A DNA stretch of 64,000 nt from Sugiyamaella lignohabitans (GCF_001640025.1 NC_031674.1:62001-126000), one strand, 5' to 3'; counted from the first letter of the stretch, positions 53,250 to 63,844 are shown. Numbers and translations: made by a program. The notes: generated by a model not told the origin, from the sequence alone.

Positions 53250-54755
53250 ATGTTACGTTCCAGAATATTTACACGCGCAATGAGCTCAACTGGCAAACCT
53301 GTTCTTAAGAATCCCAAGCTGTTACGGGACAAGTCATATGTAGATGGCCAATGGATTTCTGCTTCCTCCGGCAAAACATTCAAAGTTTTTGATCCTGCCA
53401 CTTGCCAGGAAATTGGATCTGTACCAGAACACACTGCTGCTGATTATGCCAAAGCAATTGAGCATGCAAAAAAGGCATTTGCTAGTTTCTCGAAGACAAG
53501 CAACAGAGAGCGTTCCAACTTGCTAAGAAAATGGGCCAGTCTTCTTACCGAGAATTCTGAAGACTTGGCTAAGATTCTCACCTGGGAGAACGGCAAGCCT
53601 TTGCCTGAAGCCAAGGGTGAAATTGCTTCATGCGTTGCCAACTTTGAATGGTTCTCTGAGGAAGCACCAAGAATTTATGGTGATACTATCCCATCTCAAA
53701 ATCCCAATACCCGAATCCACACAATTAAACAACCCGTCGGAGTCTGCGGTATCATCACTCCCTGGAATTTCCCTGCTTCGATGATTTCCAGGAAAGTTGG
53801 TGCTGCTGTTGCAACAGGTTGTACTACTGTCATCAAGCCTGCTGCTGAGACCCCATATTCCGCATTAGCGTTAGCATACCTGGCTGAGGAAGCTGGTATT
53901 CCCAAGGGTGTTGTTAATGTGTTGACCACTAATGAACATGTCCAAGATGTTGGTAGAGAGATTTGCGAGAATCCATTGGTCAGCAAAGTTACCTTCACTG
54001 GTTCTACCAACGTGGGTAGAATCCTCATGAAGCAAGCTGCATCTACTCTCAAGAAGGTCTCCTTTGAGTTGGGCGGTAACGCGCCTTTCATTGTATTTGA
54101 AGATGCTGACATTGATGCTGCTGTCGATGGTGCCATTGCCAGCAAGTTCCGTGGTTCGGGTCAAACTTGTATCTGTGCCAATCGTTTCTATGTACACGAA
54201 AAGATTTATGATGAGTTTGCCAAGAAACTTGCTGCCAAGGTCTCTGGATTCAAGGTTGGCAATGGACTCGAAGAAGGAACTACTCAGGGTCCACTTATTA
54301 ATGAGAAGGCTGTTCAGAAGGTCGACAGACATGTTCAGGATGCTCTAGGAAAGCATGCTCATGCTTTAGTTGGAGGCAAGCCCGCCACTGAGCTTGGTGA
54401 GAATTTCTATTCTCCAACTGTTCTAGTGGATGTCGATGCCTCCATGGCTGTTACCCAAGAGGAAACTTTTGGTCCTTTGGCAGCTCTTTCTAAGTTCTCT
54501 ACTGACGAGGAGGTGATCAAACTTGCCAACAATGTTGAGGTTGGTTTAGCAGCATATATTTATACTAACAACAACTCTCGTGTTCACCGTGTCTCTGAGG
54601 GACTCCAAGTTGGAATGGTCGGTGTTAACACTGGTCTCATTACCGAGAGTGCCCTTCCATTTGGTGGTGTCAAGGAGTCTGGATTCGGCCGTGAGGGCTC
54701 GAAATATGGTCTGGACGATTATCTTGTCATCAAATCTGTTGTCAACGCCATTTAA
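53250..54755 (+). CDS. UGA2: Succinate-semialdehyde dehydrogenase Uga2
   Basis: 501 residues. It oxidises succinate semialdehyde to succinate with NAD(P)+, the last step of the GABA shunt. The aldehyde dehydrogenase motifs are clear: GVCGIITPWNFPASMI, the catalytic Glu in VSFELGGNAPFIVF, and GSGQTCICANR with catalytic Cys307 and a neighbouring Cys309. The Cys-x-Cys pair matches the SSADH redox switch known from the human enzyme. SALPFGGVKESGFGREGSKYGLDDYL closes the family profile. The first ten residues (MLRSRIFTRA) form a short basic presequence before a second Met (codon 53280), so two protein forms are possible. Codon use is biased. Convergent with the UBR7-type gene by 64 bp. Confidence 0.95.
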   Translation: MLRSRIFTRAMSSTGKPVLKNPKLLRDKSYVDGQWISASSGKTFKVFDPATCQEIGSVPEHTAADYAKAIEHAKKAFASFSKTSNRERSNLLRKWASLLTENSEDLAKILTWENGKPLPEAKGEIASCVANFEWFSEEAPRIYGDTIPSQNPNTRIHTIKQPVGVCGIITPWNFPASMISRKVGAAVATGCTTVIKPAAETPYSALALAYLAEEAGIPKGVVNVLTTNEHVQDVGREICENPLVSKVTFTGSTNVGRILMKQAASTLKKVSFELGGNAPFIVFEDADIDAAVDGAIASKFRGSGQTCICANRFYVHEKIYDEFAKKLAAKVSGFKVGNGLEEGTTQGPLINEKAVQKVDRHVQDALGKHAHALVGGKPATELGENFYSPTVLVDVDASMAVTQEETFGPLAALSKFSTDEEVIKLANNVEVGLAAYIYTNNNSRVHRVSEGLQVGMVGVNTGLITESALPFGGVKESGFGREGSKYGLDDYLVIKSVVNAI

Positions 54756-54819
54756 CTTAAGATCAAAAAAAAGTGTATAAATTAATGAAATAAAAATTGG
54801 AATAACTTTTAATTCATAG

Positions 54820-56293
54820 TTATTTTTCATTACGTACTTCTTCGAAGAAATTAGTTACATCGTGCTCGGTAACCACCTTCCCTTGTTCTGCAAAGGGTCG
54901 GAGGAATAGACTCAAGCGCTCTCTTATCATTGAATAAGCTTGCATTCCATTAATTGCCTGATCTCTTGGAATGGAATTTAGTGCTCGGGTACCAGCATCT
55001 AGCAGTGATGAATTTGCATCATCATCCTGAGGAGGTTCATAGACGCTCTCTTCTTCTAATAGAAAAGGAAACTTTTCAGCAAATGCTTTTATATCAGGAT
55101 CAGAACTCGCCTTGACGTGGTCGTGAAATCCAGGCTTCAAAAATAACGAAACTTCCTGCTTTTGTTCATCACTTTTGATTTTCTTGAGAGGCTGTATACT
55201 GCTTACACCATCATCTAAAGCTCTTTTATCAAACTCGTTCTTCTCAACGTCTCGGTTCGAGGGTTCGGGCTTCAGCGACTTAATGGAAAGCTCTCGCTCT
55301 TCAATAGTCTTGAAAATCCCGTGGACAACTGGTTCATGAGCAACTTCTGGCCAAGACTTTCCCCACTTTAATAGAATTGGGTTCTTTTCCACACATTTCC
55401 AACAAATAAACGCTCCGATATCCTCCTGTCTAGGCAAGCCATCCAAAGTATCATCTTCATCATCTTCATCTCCCTCCTCATCTTCATCATCTTCTTCATT
55501 ATTCACAGCAAGGTTTCCATCCTGATTCTGTTCAGACTTTTCCTGTTCTTCTTTGATCTCTTCCGGAGCCTTCACAACAGAGCTTTCAGCGGGTTCCAGC
55601 AGATCATACATATTGACACCCTGAGGATAGTGGGATTTTAGAGCAGTATCATCAATTGCATCGTCTTTCACAGATGTACTCTCCGGATTAGCTTCAGTTT
55701 CCACCGTTCCTAATCTGTCAACTCCTAAAATGCATTCTTCGTGAAACCACTCTTCATCACATGCATCTCCTAGTAAACATTGAAACATGATCCCCTGTTC
55801 GCTCGAAGGATCGTATACTTGATCGCAAGAGCAAAACCTGCCCGAGAAGTTATGATTGTACTTATTGGTCTCTTCCGGGGTGTCAAGGCCATCAAAATTC
55901 TTTCTCAGATTACATGCACCGAATGATGCCATTCTAGTTGTACCGCAATCACATGAAAATCCCCGACGAGCAAAAAGCTCGACTAGTTCGTGATTCGAAT
56001 GACACTGTATGCTACATGAATAGCATATGCCATTATCTTGTTTATCCTTTGCTCTACAAGTCAGACAAGCGAACAGCTGTTGTCTCATTGGAGCGTCGTG
56101 ATGAGTACAATGGTTAGGATCATATGGCATTAGCTCTCGAGCAGTTTGTTCTCTGTTGCACTGTTAGGATCAGGATGTTTGGGAACTTCAACGTTTAAAC
56201 TTACAATTGCATCTGGCTTTGAATATAATCCAAAGCTGTGATCGTCAGACCTTGGCTCTCATTATTAGCTTCTTCTTTCTGTAGTTGTGACAT
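54820..56293 (-). CDS. UBR7/Mlo2-type protein with UBR box and PHD-like finger, 2 exons
   Basis: Exon 1 is 56293-56205 and exon 2 is 56152-54820, giving 473 residues. The 52-nt intron has GTAAGT, CCTAAC and ACAG. Spliced residues ITALDYIQSQMQLEQTARELMPYD lead into the UBR box (about 45-110; HCTHHDAPMRQQLFACLTC, ICYSCSIQCHSNHELVELF, FSCDCG). A Cys/His-rich PHD-like segment follows (about 137-170; CSCDQVYD, CDEEWFHEECILG). Then come an acidic stretch and FICWKCVEKNPILLKW. The order matches human UBR7 and S. pombe Mlo2. I recall no clear S. cerevisiae counterpart. A chromatin-linked ubiquitin ligase role is known for human UBR7; here it is inferred. Confidence 0.88.
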
Positions 56294-56338
56294 TTCGAAT
56301 TATATTAATTTACTTTCGACTCAGCTTGCGAGAAGCGA

Positions 56339-56344
56339 ACGCGA
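56339..56344. promoter_or_regulatory. ACGCGA box before RAD57
   Basis: ACGCGA lies 102 bp before the RAD57 ATG in the 152-bp promoter shared with the UBR7-type gene. It matches the MBF/MluI-type cell-cycle word also seen before MCM2 and SMC4. Confidence 0.4.
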
Positions 56345-56445
56345 ATAAGACGCATGGTTTAGGTAGGGCCTTACCGACGGCGATCTATTATGGCCCGCGT
56401 CTGAAATGCACAGTCAGGTAGAAACTGAAACTCACATCTAGCACT

Positions 56446-57633
56446 ATGGATTTATACGAATCATATCCATCATGTTCTCTGTTGAAAAATACCAACTTTG
56501 ATAGCCTATTAAGTGCTTTTGAAGAGTTCGAGATTACGACTGCTGATTTGGTTGTGAACGATCCGAAGGTCATTGCTCAAAGATGCGGGAGGAGCCAAGT
56601 GGAGTTGCTTCGCTTCCTTAACATTTTCTATAAAGAAGCATTAAATGGACTGGAATTTATTAATATTGGCGAATTACAAGATGGTAAATTAGATAAAAAT
56701 ACTGCTTGCCTCTCTGGCACGAGTAGCAGTCCATTACAAGAGTCCTGTATTTCAACTCGAATGCTAACAACTGGTGATTCTAAGTTCGATAGTGAGTTGA
56801 GAGGAGGAATTCCAGCGGGCTATATTACCGAAGTCTCCGGCGAAAGTGGTTCTGGTAAGTCTAATTTCTTAACTCAGCTTTGTGTTACTGTTCAATTGCC
56901 AAAAGCACTGGGTGGTCTGGAAAAATCCGCATTGTATATATGTACAGAGTCGGGCTTTGAAACTAGACGCCTGATAGACATGATCGAATATATCAAACAA
57001 ACACACTCGCTGAATGAGTCTCAAATATCAAGTGACAATGTCCATTGCATAAATTGTAGAGATCAGGAACATCTTGAGCAAGTGCTAAAATATCAGCTTC
57101 CCGTAGCGATAGAACGGTTCAATGTGGGCATATTGTTAATCGACAGTATAGCAGCCCACCTGCGGGCTGAATTTGACCTTCAGCATGTTCAACAACGAAA
57201 TAATAAACTCATCTTATTATCACGCCACTTACGGAAATTAGCATCATTAAACGAATTGGCTGTGGTTATCGCTAATCAAGTTTCCGATAGGTTTATAAGA
57301 AACCTACCTGCACACTCCGAGCCTGATGCTCTATTTCTTGATCACCAAATCCGATGGTTCTCAGGTTGGGAAGAGCCAAATATTGTCGTTCCTCCCAGTA
57401 GCTCGTTTCATAGCTCACAGCAGTCCACACCAGCTACAACTGAAAGGCCTCGGACACCATCTCTAGGATTGGCATGGTCAAATTGTATTGATCAGAGAAT
57501 TGTCCTAAAGAGGGCGCTCTTACCAGATGGCAGTTCTCACAGGACGTTCAATATTGTCTTCTCACCATTTTCTCCACAATCTTGTACGCCTTTCAAGATA
57601 ATGAAAGGTGGAGTGTACTCTATCGACACTTAG
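56446..57633 (+). CDS. RAD57: Rad51 paralogue Rad57
   Basis: 395 residues (S. cerevisiae Rad57 is 460). The start MDLYESYPSCSLL and the helix-hairpin-type N domain (FEITTADLVVNDPKVIAQRCGRSQ) fit Rad57. The RecA core has TTGDSKFDSELRGGIPAGYITEV, Walker A GESGSGKSN (132-140), the ESGFETRRL segment and Walker B ILLIDS (229-234) followed by IAAHLRAEF. Rad57 pairs with Rad55 to stabilise Rad51 filaments in homologous recombination. The end GVYSID is also family-typical. Tandem with MCM2 downstream; both carry MBF-like boxes. Confidence 0.92.
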   Translation: MDLYESYPSCSLLKNTNFDSLLSAFEEFEITTADLVVNDPKVIAQRCGRSQVELLRFLNIFYKEALNGLEFINIGELQDGKLDKNTACLSGTSSSPLQESCISTRMLTTGDSKFDSELRGGIPAGYITEVSGESGSGKSNFLTQLCVTVQLPKALGGLEKSALYICTESGFETRRLIDMIEYIKQTHSLNESQISSDNVHCINCRDQEHLEQVLKYQLPVAIERFNVGILLIDSIAAHLRAEFDLQHVQQRNNKLILLSRHLRKLASLNELAVVIANQVSDRFIRNLPAHSEPDALFLDHQIRWFSGWEEPNIVVPPSSSFHSSQQSTPATTERPRTPSLGLAWSNCIDQRIVLKRALLPDGSSHRTFNIVFSPFSPQSCTPFKIMKGGVYSIDT

Positions 57634-57744
57634 ACTCTTTATATTCCTATTTATTTATTATTATTAATTAATTGTACATTCTAACGATGAGTTACGGTCA
57701 TTGACGGGCTCTGCTTGGCTCACTACTGATGGGCTAGGGTGTTA

Positions 57745-57804
57745 ACGCGAAAATTGTTCGCGTCTCGATTTGACCCAATTGGGATATGTAATTAAAACTC
57801 GCGT
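57745..57804. promoter_or_regulatory. Cluster of three ACGCGA/TCGCGT boxes before MCM2
   Basis: ACGCGA at 57745-57750 and TCGCGT at 57758-57763 and 57799-57804 lie 93-152 bp before the MCM2 ATG. They are identical words on alternate strands. MBF drives G1/S expression of MCM genes in yeasts through ACGCG-type boxes. Confidence 0.55.
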
Positions 57805-57896
57805 CGACCGTTCACAGTGCATATTATTTAGGCACATCCACTTCTTTATCATCTTTCTTTAGCAGTCCTTCCATCCAGCGCTGAAAGTTGAAAACT

Positions 57897-60404
57897 ATGT
57901 CAGGATCACGAAAAAGAGATAGAAGAAATTCAGAGGATTTCAGGGGCGAGCCACCCTCGTCTCCTAACCTCCCAATGGCAAATTTGGCTTCTTCTCCTCC
58001 TGCTTTTGAGGACGAAGATGAACTTATCCAAGAGGATGTTATTGACGACTTGGATGAATTGGCTGAAGAAGAAGCCGGTGAAGATTTATTTGGCGATAAT
58101 ATGGAGCGTGATTATATGGAATCTAGACAAAATGATCAGTACGATTTAGGTGATCAAAATATTGACGACAACGAATACGACGACTTGGATATTAGTGCAA
58201 GAAGACAAGTTGACGCTCAGTTGAATCGTCGTGATAGGCAAATTCGTAACCAAAGAGGTCTGCCTGATGCTTTCTTAGATGATGGTGATGGGTACGATGA
58301 CTTGGTACCCCCCACTACTCGTCGTCGACGGAATCAGTATGACGAGGATTTGGCCATGGACAATTCAGACGACGATGACCCAATGAACGAAATTCTATCT
58401 CTAGAAAGTTTAGGCGATGTCAAGGCGGAATCAATTGCCGAGTGGGTATCACAACCTTCAGTACATCGGAGTGTAGCCAGAGAGTTTAAGAACTTTTTGC
58501 TAGAATATACCGATGAGAACGGTCGTTCAGTATATGGTAATAGAATTAGAACCCTTGGTGAGGTTAATAGTGAATCTCTGGAGATTGTTTATACACACTT
58601 GGTTGAATCCAAAGCCACTTTGGCCTATTTCCTGGCTGTAGCACCAACAGAAATTCTGAAAATTTTTGACGTTGTTGCTATGGAAGCCATTGAGTTGCAT
58701 TATCCTGAGTATTCTCGCATCCATGCAGAGGTACATGTTAGAATTTCGGGTCTCCCAACGACATTCACTTTAAGAGATTTAAGAGAAAATCATCTCAACT
58801 CACTGGTGCGGGTCACTGGAGTTGTCACAAGAAGAACAGGTGTCTTCCCCCAGTTGAAATATGTGAAGTTCAACTGTCCCAAATGTGGTATGATTCTTGG
58901 TCCGTATTTCCAGGATTCTAATACAGAAGTGACTATTTCATTTTGTCATTCTTGTCAATCTAGAGGTCCGTTTATTCTAAACTCGGAGAAGACGGTGTAT
59001 AGGAATTACCAAAAAATAACCCTACAAGAATCTCCTGGTACGGTACCAGCCGGAAGGTTGCCTCGTCACAGAGAAGTTATTTTGCTGTGGGATCTGATAG
59101 ACGTAGCGAAGCCCGGTGAAGAGGTTGATATAACTGGCATTTATAAGAATTCATATGATGGTGGTCTTAACGCCAAAAATGGGTTCCCTGTTTTTGCAAC
59201 AGTCATTGAAGCCAATTTAGTACAACGAAGGGAAGCTGGTAAGACAGGTGATTTTACTCTCACAGAAGAAGAAGAAAGAGAGATCCGTACTCTGGCTAAG
59301 TCAAAGGACATAATTAACACCATCATTCGTTCTATCGCCCCGTCAATTTACGGTCACAAAGACATCAAAACTGCTCTTGCCTGTTCTTTGTTCGGTGGTG
59401 TAGCCAAGAGACAAGAGAAACACACAGTCAGAGGTGATATCAACGTACTTCTTCTTGGTGATCCTGGAACAGCAAAATCACAATTGCTTAAATATGTTGA
59501 GAAAACAGCACACAGAGCAGTTTTTGCTACTGGTCAAGGAGCTTCAGCCGTTGGTTTAACGGCATCGGTGCGAAAGGATCCTATTACCAGAGAATGGACT
59601 CTGGAAGGTGGTGCCTTGGTACTTGCTGATAAAGGTACTTGTTTGATTGATGAGTTTGATAAGATGAACGATCAAGACCGTACATCTATCCACGAAGCTA
59701 TGGAACAACAGTCTATCAGTATCTCCAAGGCAGGTATTGTTACTTCACTTCAGGCTAGATGTGCTGTTATTGCCGCAGCCAATCCTAATGGAGGCAGATA
59801 TAATTCCACTATTCCATTTGCTGCCAATGTGGACCTTACGGAACCCATTTTATCACGTTTTGATGTTTTATGTGTGGTACGTGACACTGTTGATCCTGAA
59901 GTAGATGAAATGCTGGCTAAGTTTGTAGTAACTTCTCACACAAAGAACCACCCTCTCGATCCGGGTGAAGGCAATAGTGGGTTACAACAGGAAGATGAAG
60001 ATGATGATATGGGTGAGGAAGAAGAGGAAGATCTTTTGGCCTCTCTCCAGCCTAATGCTGGAGCCACTATATCTCAGGAACTTCTTCGCAAGTACATACA
60101 CTATGCGCGTACCAAATTTCAACCAAGACTTTCACAGCAATACGAAGGAAAAATTGGTAGTATTTATAGTGAGATTCGTCAATATTCTCGTAACACTGGC
60201 TCATTCCCAATCACTGTTCGACACTTGGAGAGTATTATTCGATTGAGTGAGAGTTTTGCAAAGATGCGTTTAAGCGAAAATGTATCGGAGGGTGATGTAA
60301 ACAGAGCTATTTCTGTCACCATCGACTCATTTGTTGGTGCCCAGAAGTCCAGTTTACGAAGAAGTCTTAGACGAAGTCTTATGAAATATACTTATAATAA
60401 CTAG
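57897..60404 (+). CDS. MCM2: Replicative helicase subunit Mcm2
   Basis: 835 residues from ATG 57897 (868 in S. cerevisiae). The first 180 residues are acidic and hold Ser-rich phospho-acceptor stretches typical of the Mcm2 tail, which binds H3-H4 and is a DDK target. A zinc finger lies near 327 (CPKCGMILGPYFQD...CHSC). The AAA+ core holds Walker A GDPGTAKSQ (about 521), Walker B CLIDEFDKM (about 582) and the arginine-finger SRFDVL (about 652). An acidic loop (EDEDDDMGEEEEEDLL) interrupts the region before the winged helix, as in other Mcm2 proteins. It is part of the nuclear MCM2-7 helicase. Confidence 0.97.
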   Translation: MSGSRKRDRRNSEDFRGEPPSSPNLPMANLASSPPAFEDEDELIQEDVIDDLDELAEEEAGEDLFGDNMERDYMESRQNDQYDLGDQNIDDNEYDDLDISARRQVDAQLNRRDRQIRNQRGLPDAFLDDGDGYDDLVPPTTRRRRNQYDEDLAMDNSDDDDPMNEILSLESLGDVKAESIAEWVSQPSVHRSVAREFKNFLLEYTDENGRSVYGNRIRTLGEVNSESLEIVYTHLVESKATLAYFLAVAPTEILKIFDVVAMEAIELHYPEYSRIHAEVHVRISGLPTTFTLRDLRENHLNSLVRVTGVVTRRTGVFPQLKYVKFNCPKCGMILGPYFQDSNTEVTISFCHSCQSRGPFILNSEKTVYRNYQKITLQESPGTVPAGRLPRHREVILLWDLIDVAKPGEEVDITGIYKNSYDGGLNAKNGFPVFATVIEANLVQRREAGKTGDFTLTEEEEREIRTLAKSKDIINTIIRSIAPSIYGHKDIKTALACSLFGGVAKRQEKHTVRGDINVLLLGDPGTAKSQLLKYVEKTAHRAVFATGQGASAVGLTASVRKDPITREWTLEGGALVLADKGTCLIDEFDKMNDQDRTSIHEAMEQQSISISKAGIVTSLQARCAVIAAANPNGGRYNSTIPFAANVDLTEPILSRFDVLCVVRDTVDPEVDEMLAKFVVTSHTKNHPLDPGEGNSGLQQEDEDDDMGEEEEEDLLASLQPNAGATISQELLRKYIHYARTKFQPRLSQQYEGKIGSIYSEIRQYSRNTGSFPITVRHLESIIRLSESFAKMRLSENVSEGDVNRAISVTIDSFVGAQKSSLRRSLRRSLMKYTYNN

Positions 60405-60693
60405 TTATGAATTGTTGGACGTGTGTAATTTTATCTTATCTAATGTAATGTTTTAAATCGCTTCAAGGTTGTCAAGGGACGCTTGGCCTCTAATACAACA
60501 GGATGACCATATGACTAATCGTCACCTACACTGTCAAGAGCAAGCTGTGAGCTAATCGACATAGAGTTCCAGCATAAATGAGTCATCTTAACCAGACTAT
60601 ATTAATATGTATAAATGCGTCATTAATCATCACAGCTTAAAAAAAAATACAACTAGAAACTATCCTTAATAGGGCATCAAAATTACATCAGCA

Positions 60694-62021
60694 CTATTCC
60701 AATTCCAAGTCTCCCACTACTTCATCATACATTTGGGAATCCGAGGAATATGTAAGATCATATTCATCTTTATCCTCATCATATTCATCTTTGATCTCGT
60801 CTTTCCTTCTCCTCCTACTATCGACAGCGGTAAGGAGTGGACTCTGATAATGACGGACTGCCTTGAGATGAATATAGGCTACACGCTTTCGACGCTTGTT
60901 AAAGAAGAACCACATCATGGACCACATAGTTCCTGGTTCGTCGGCAAGAAATGCTTCGGGAGGTGTGTGACTGTAAATAGATGATTCCTTTAAATCAATA
61001 TTCTTGTCAAGAGTTTCCCAGAGCCTTGGTGGCACAGGTAATCCTTGACCGAAGAGTATGTTATTAAAAGTGTTCACTACTGAAGTGGAACTAGGTTCTC
61101 GCTTGAAATCCTCAGGCTGAAGGGACGAAAAATCGCGATCTGGATCAGAAGCGTTCAGTACTGATATCAAATATGCAAATGTCTTTCTTGAGGCAGCTTG
61201 ATCTAATGGTCCAAATGGAGATGATGAAAGTGAACCGGCCGTTGAATTTTGAATAATGTTTGATACCGTCAAAGTTCCGTTACCGCCAGAATTGTAGTTC
61301 GATGTATGAGTTCCTAAAGATCCAGCATATCCAGAATTCGCTCTACTATTCCTCCTCGACCTCGATAAAACATTTTCCTTGCTATTTGGATCAAAGACAT
61401 GTTCATGAACGTTACTGGTCGGGTAATAACTGCTTGGTGGGGAAAACACCTGTAAAGTAGGCGGTGACATGGAAGTGGAAAGTGGGAATTGCTGCTCATA
61501 CATTACAGCTTCCTGGTGAAGAGAGTCCAGCTGCTTGCCAATGGTTCGAAGAAGCTTCTTATCCGAACCGGCTGGCTTCGTCGTATATAGATCAATACCG
61601 CCTATAATCTTGCATTCTGGAGTATCGAAAGACAGAGAGGATGTGATCTCCTCCAGCTCCTGATCGTCAATGAACTAATGGTTAGTATACAACTTTGTGT
61701 CAAATACCCAATACACTAATACGTCTACTGGCACGTACCGGCTCTCATTACAAGTGTCGCATCAAGATATAAGAATTAGCCGCAGTACCCATTGATAAGA
61801 ATAGAACACTAGATTTTAAACGATTCAGTGTTGATATCTTGTCGTCAACTTTTCTGCGACTAAGATACCATAGGCCAGTTTCTACAGTACCAAATGCTTG
61901 TGTAGGTATACCCCACGAGTAAACAATGGTTCCCCACTCTTACACTGAAACCTGGTAGGAGTCCATGAAGCCACAATGTACGCGGTTGGTAGCCAACCAC
62001 ACAACTATTACTTACTTTCAT
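60694..62021 (-). CDS. MAF1: RNA polymerase III repressor Maf1, 2 exons
   Basis: Exon 1 is only six bases, 62021-62016 (Met-Lys), and exon 2 is 61674-60694, giving 328 residues. The 341-nt intron has GTAAGT and TATACTAAC. The spliced start MKFIDDQELEEITSSLSFDTPECKIIGGIDLYTTKPAGSDKKL equals the Maf1 A-box. The later FGPLDQAASRKTFAYLISVLNASDPDRDFSS and DEPGTMWSMMWFFFNKRRKRVAYIHL are the Maf1 B/C boxes. S. cerevisiae MAF1 also has an intron after codon 2, so the position is ancient. Maf1 shuts down Pol III under stress and is controlled by TORC1/PKA phosphorylation of the Ser-rich linker. The intron is the longest in the window. Confidence 0.93.
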
Positions 62022-62303
62022 GACTATAAACACAGGGTGCTATGCTTCTTGTGAACCGGAGAATAATCGAAACAAGGAACCACTGCCTTGGGCTGAGTAT
62101 AATAAGAGTTGATTTGGGTATTGGAGATATGGCCTGTTAGCTATAAAGTGCAGGATTGGCCGAACTTCACGTTCCGAGAATATGAAGCTGTGGTTGGGGT
62201 AGGGAATGCACGGCTACCCAGCATCTGCCCAGCAAGCATGATTATCGTGGATGACTAGCATATTAGTGGCTGATATGCGATCAGAAGCCCACGCTCGTTC
62301 TTG

Positions 62304-62528
62304 TCAAGCTAATGTTAACTTGCATGCTACATATTCGACTAACCTGGACGGGAGCATATCAATATTTGGAGGTGCCTTATGATCTTCTCCCCATGCACGC
62401 ATATCAGCAGATGATTTGATAAGACAGACTCCTTTAGCGACTACTATATCTTCGGGCGTACTATTAACCGCTGTACCCCGTAATATATCCTGGAACACCA
62501 AATCGTCAGACACGCCCGTTGTGGCCAT
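62304..62528 (-). CDS. Small unknown protein (74 codons)
   Basis: ATG at 62528 opens a 74-codon frame: MATTGVSDDLVFQDILRG through GVCLIKSSADMRAWGEDHKA and PPNIDMLPSR to the stop at 62304-62306. The composition is protein-like and ATG use is proper, but I recognise no family. A possible donor GTTAGT (minus, 62343-62338) and acceptor ATTAG could splice out 35 nt and change the end to a 70-residue product. An intron that short would be unusual here, so the unspliced form is given. The gene lies in the MAF1-PPH3 gap, on the same strand as both. Confidence 0.4.
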   Translation of the reverse strand: MATTGVSDDLVFQDILRGTAVNSTPEDIVVAKGVCLIKSSADMRAWGEDHKAPPNIDMLPSRLVEYVACKLTLA

Positions 62529-62617
62529 TGTTAACTGCTACGGGATCTGGGGTAACCAGCGGAATAGCCTATTTTTTAATCAGCACTGAAATAAATAAAT
62601 AAGTTCTAATATAATGA

Positions 62618-63844
62618 TCATAGGAAATATTCCGCAACTGGTCGTTTGGTCGGGACTACTTGGCCTGTGCCTTGATCGGCCTCCTGAGCATGGAAAATAG
62701 AGTATCGTCGTTCGTAGTTATCATCAATGTTGAGAATAGCTGCGACATTTCCACACCGGTAACAATAATTTGGCGCCGACCAGACTGTGACTAGCTGGTT
62801 ATCGAACATTTCCTTGTATCCCTCTAGTACCAGTTGATGTGCTCTCGCTATTAGTGATGTGTTGTTTATATGGTTGAACTGATGTACAGGCAGGGATCCA
62901 AATAAATAACCTGCTCCTCTTGGTGACACACCCCATGAAGCGGCCATAGACTGAAGAGTTGATCTGTTTCCACCAGATTTCGATAAGTCATATAGACCAT
63001 TGAGTCCAATATCGGGACTTGACACTGGAGAATAAATATCTTCATCGTTACTGTTACTATCGCTCCTCATCCCTTCACTACTCTCGCCACTGCTACCAGT
63101 GCCATTTCCACTCCCTGCATGATTCACTCTGTAATTTGTATTAGTACCAGCATCCTCTTCATCAGCATCATGTCCATTGCCATTTTCATTAAGTTCGTTA
63201 TCGTAAATATCATCCTTATTTTCATTAGTCATGTCCAGTGAATCGTCGGGATCAGACCATAGAAGATCGCACATGGGCCCATCATGAGGCACCTCTTGCT
63301 TACGATCGATATGACGAATCTCATTTAGATTCTGAATAGCTGGAGAAAGGCCTCCATGAACACAAAACACTCCTCCGGGTCCACCAACAAGAGCACTTAA
63401 CGACAGGTAATCGAACACGTTACAGCAGAGCCGCCACACTGAAGCCGAGCCATATTTTCTCAAACATTCATCATAAAATCCATAAGCAGATGTGATTTGT
63501 CTAGACTCATGGTTTCCTCTTATAAGTGTTATACTGTCGGGATATCGTACTTTCAGACACAGCAATAGCAAAAATGACTCCAGTGAGTAGAACCCTCTAT
63601 CAACAAAATCTCCTAGAAACAGATAGCTTGTCGTAGGGCACTCACCGCCAATAGAGAACAGGGTCAGCAGGTCATGAAATTGTCCATGAATATCACCACA
63701 TATCGTCACGGGAGTATGGACCAGCTGAACGTTGCCTTCTTCAATCAGTAATTCCTGTGCTTTGTAACATAGCTGTTTCACAACCGATTCGGGAACGTGT
63801 GAACAAGACTTGAGAAGTTCTATGGTTTCGTCCACCAAGCTCAT
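62618..63844 (-). CDS. PPH3: PP4-type protein phosphatase catalytic subunit Pph3 with inserted acidic loop
   Basis: 408 residues (Pph3 is normally about 308). The metal-binding PPP motifs GDIHGQ (50-55), GDFVDRG (78-84) and GNHE (110-113) are intact. [27 protein letters not shown], the segment ending [24 protein letters not shown] and the end [13 protein letters not shown] match Pph3/PP4 better than Ppg1, Sit4 or PP2A. A hydrophilic insertion of about 95 residues (about 204-303), rich in Asn, Asp, Gly and Ser, lies between LLWSDPDD and [11 protein letters not shown]. No splice sites flank it. The C-terminal Tyr-Phe-Leu is the methylation tail. With Psy2 and Psy4, PP4 dephosphorylates gamma-H2A and Rad53 after DNA damage. 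Confidence 0.93.
   Translation of the reverse strand: MSLVDETIELLKSCSHVPESVVKQLCYKAQELLIEEGNVQLVHTPVTICGDIHGQFHDLLTLFSIGGECPTTSYLFLGDFVDRGFYSLESFLLLLCLKVRYPDSITLIRGNHESRQITSAYGFYDECLRKYGSASVWRLCCNVFDYLSLSALVGGPGGVFCVHGGLSPAIQNLNEIRHIDRKQEVPHDGPMCDLLWSDPDDSLDMTNENKDDIYDNELNENGNGHDADEEDAGTNTNYRVNHAGSGNGTGSSGESSEGMRSDSNSNDEDIYSPVSSPDIGLNGLYDLSKSGGNRSTLQSMAASWGVSPRGAGYLFGSLPVHQFNHINNTSLIARAHQLVLEGYKEMFDNQLVTVWSAPNYCYRCGNVAAILNIDDNYERRYSIFHAQEADQGTGQVVPTKRPVAEYFL

Noticed and set aside
62281..62343. 35-nt intron and second exon of the small ORF at 62528
   Set aside because: The donor GTTAGT and branch GTTAAC are weak, and 35 nt is shorter than any well-supported intron in the window. The unspliced form was reported.
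62918..63240. PPH3 insertion as an unspliced intron
   Set aside because: No GTAAGT/GTATGT/GTGAGT donor or CTAAC-AG acceptor flanks it on the minus strand, and the frame is open throughout. It is treated as coding.
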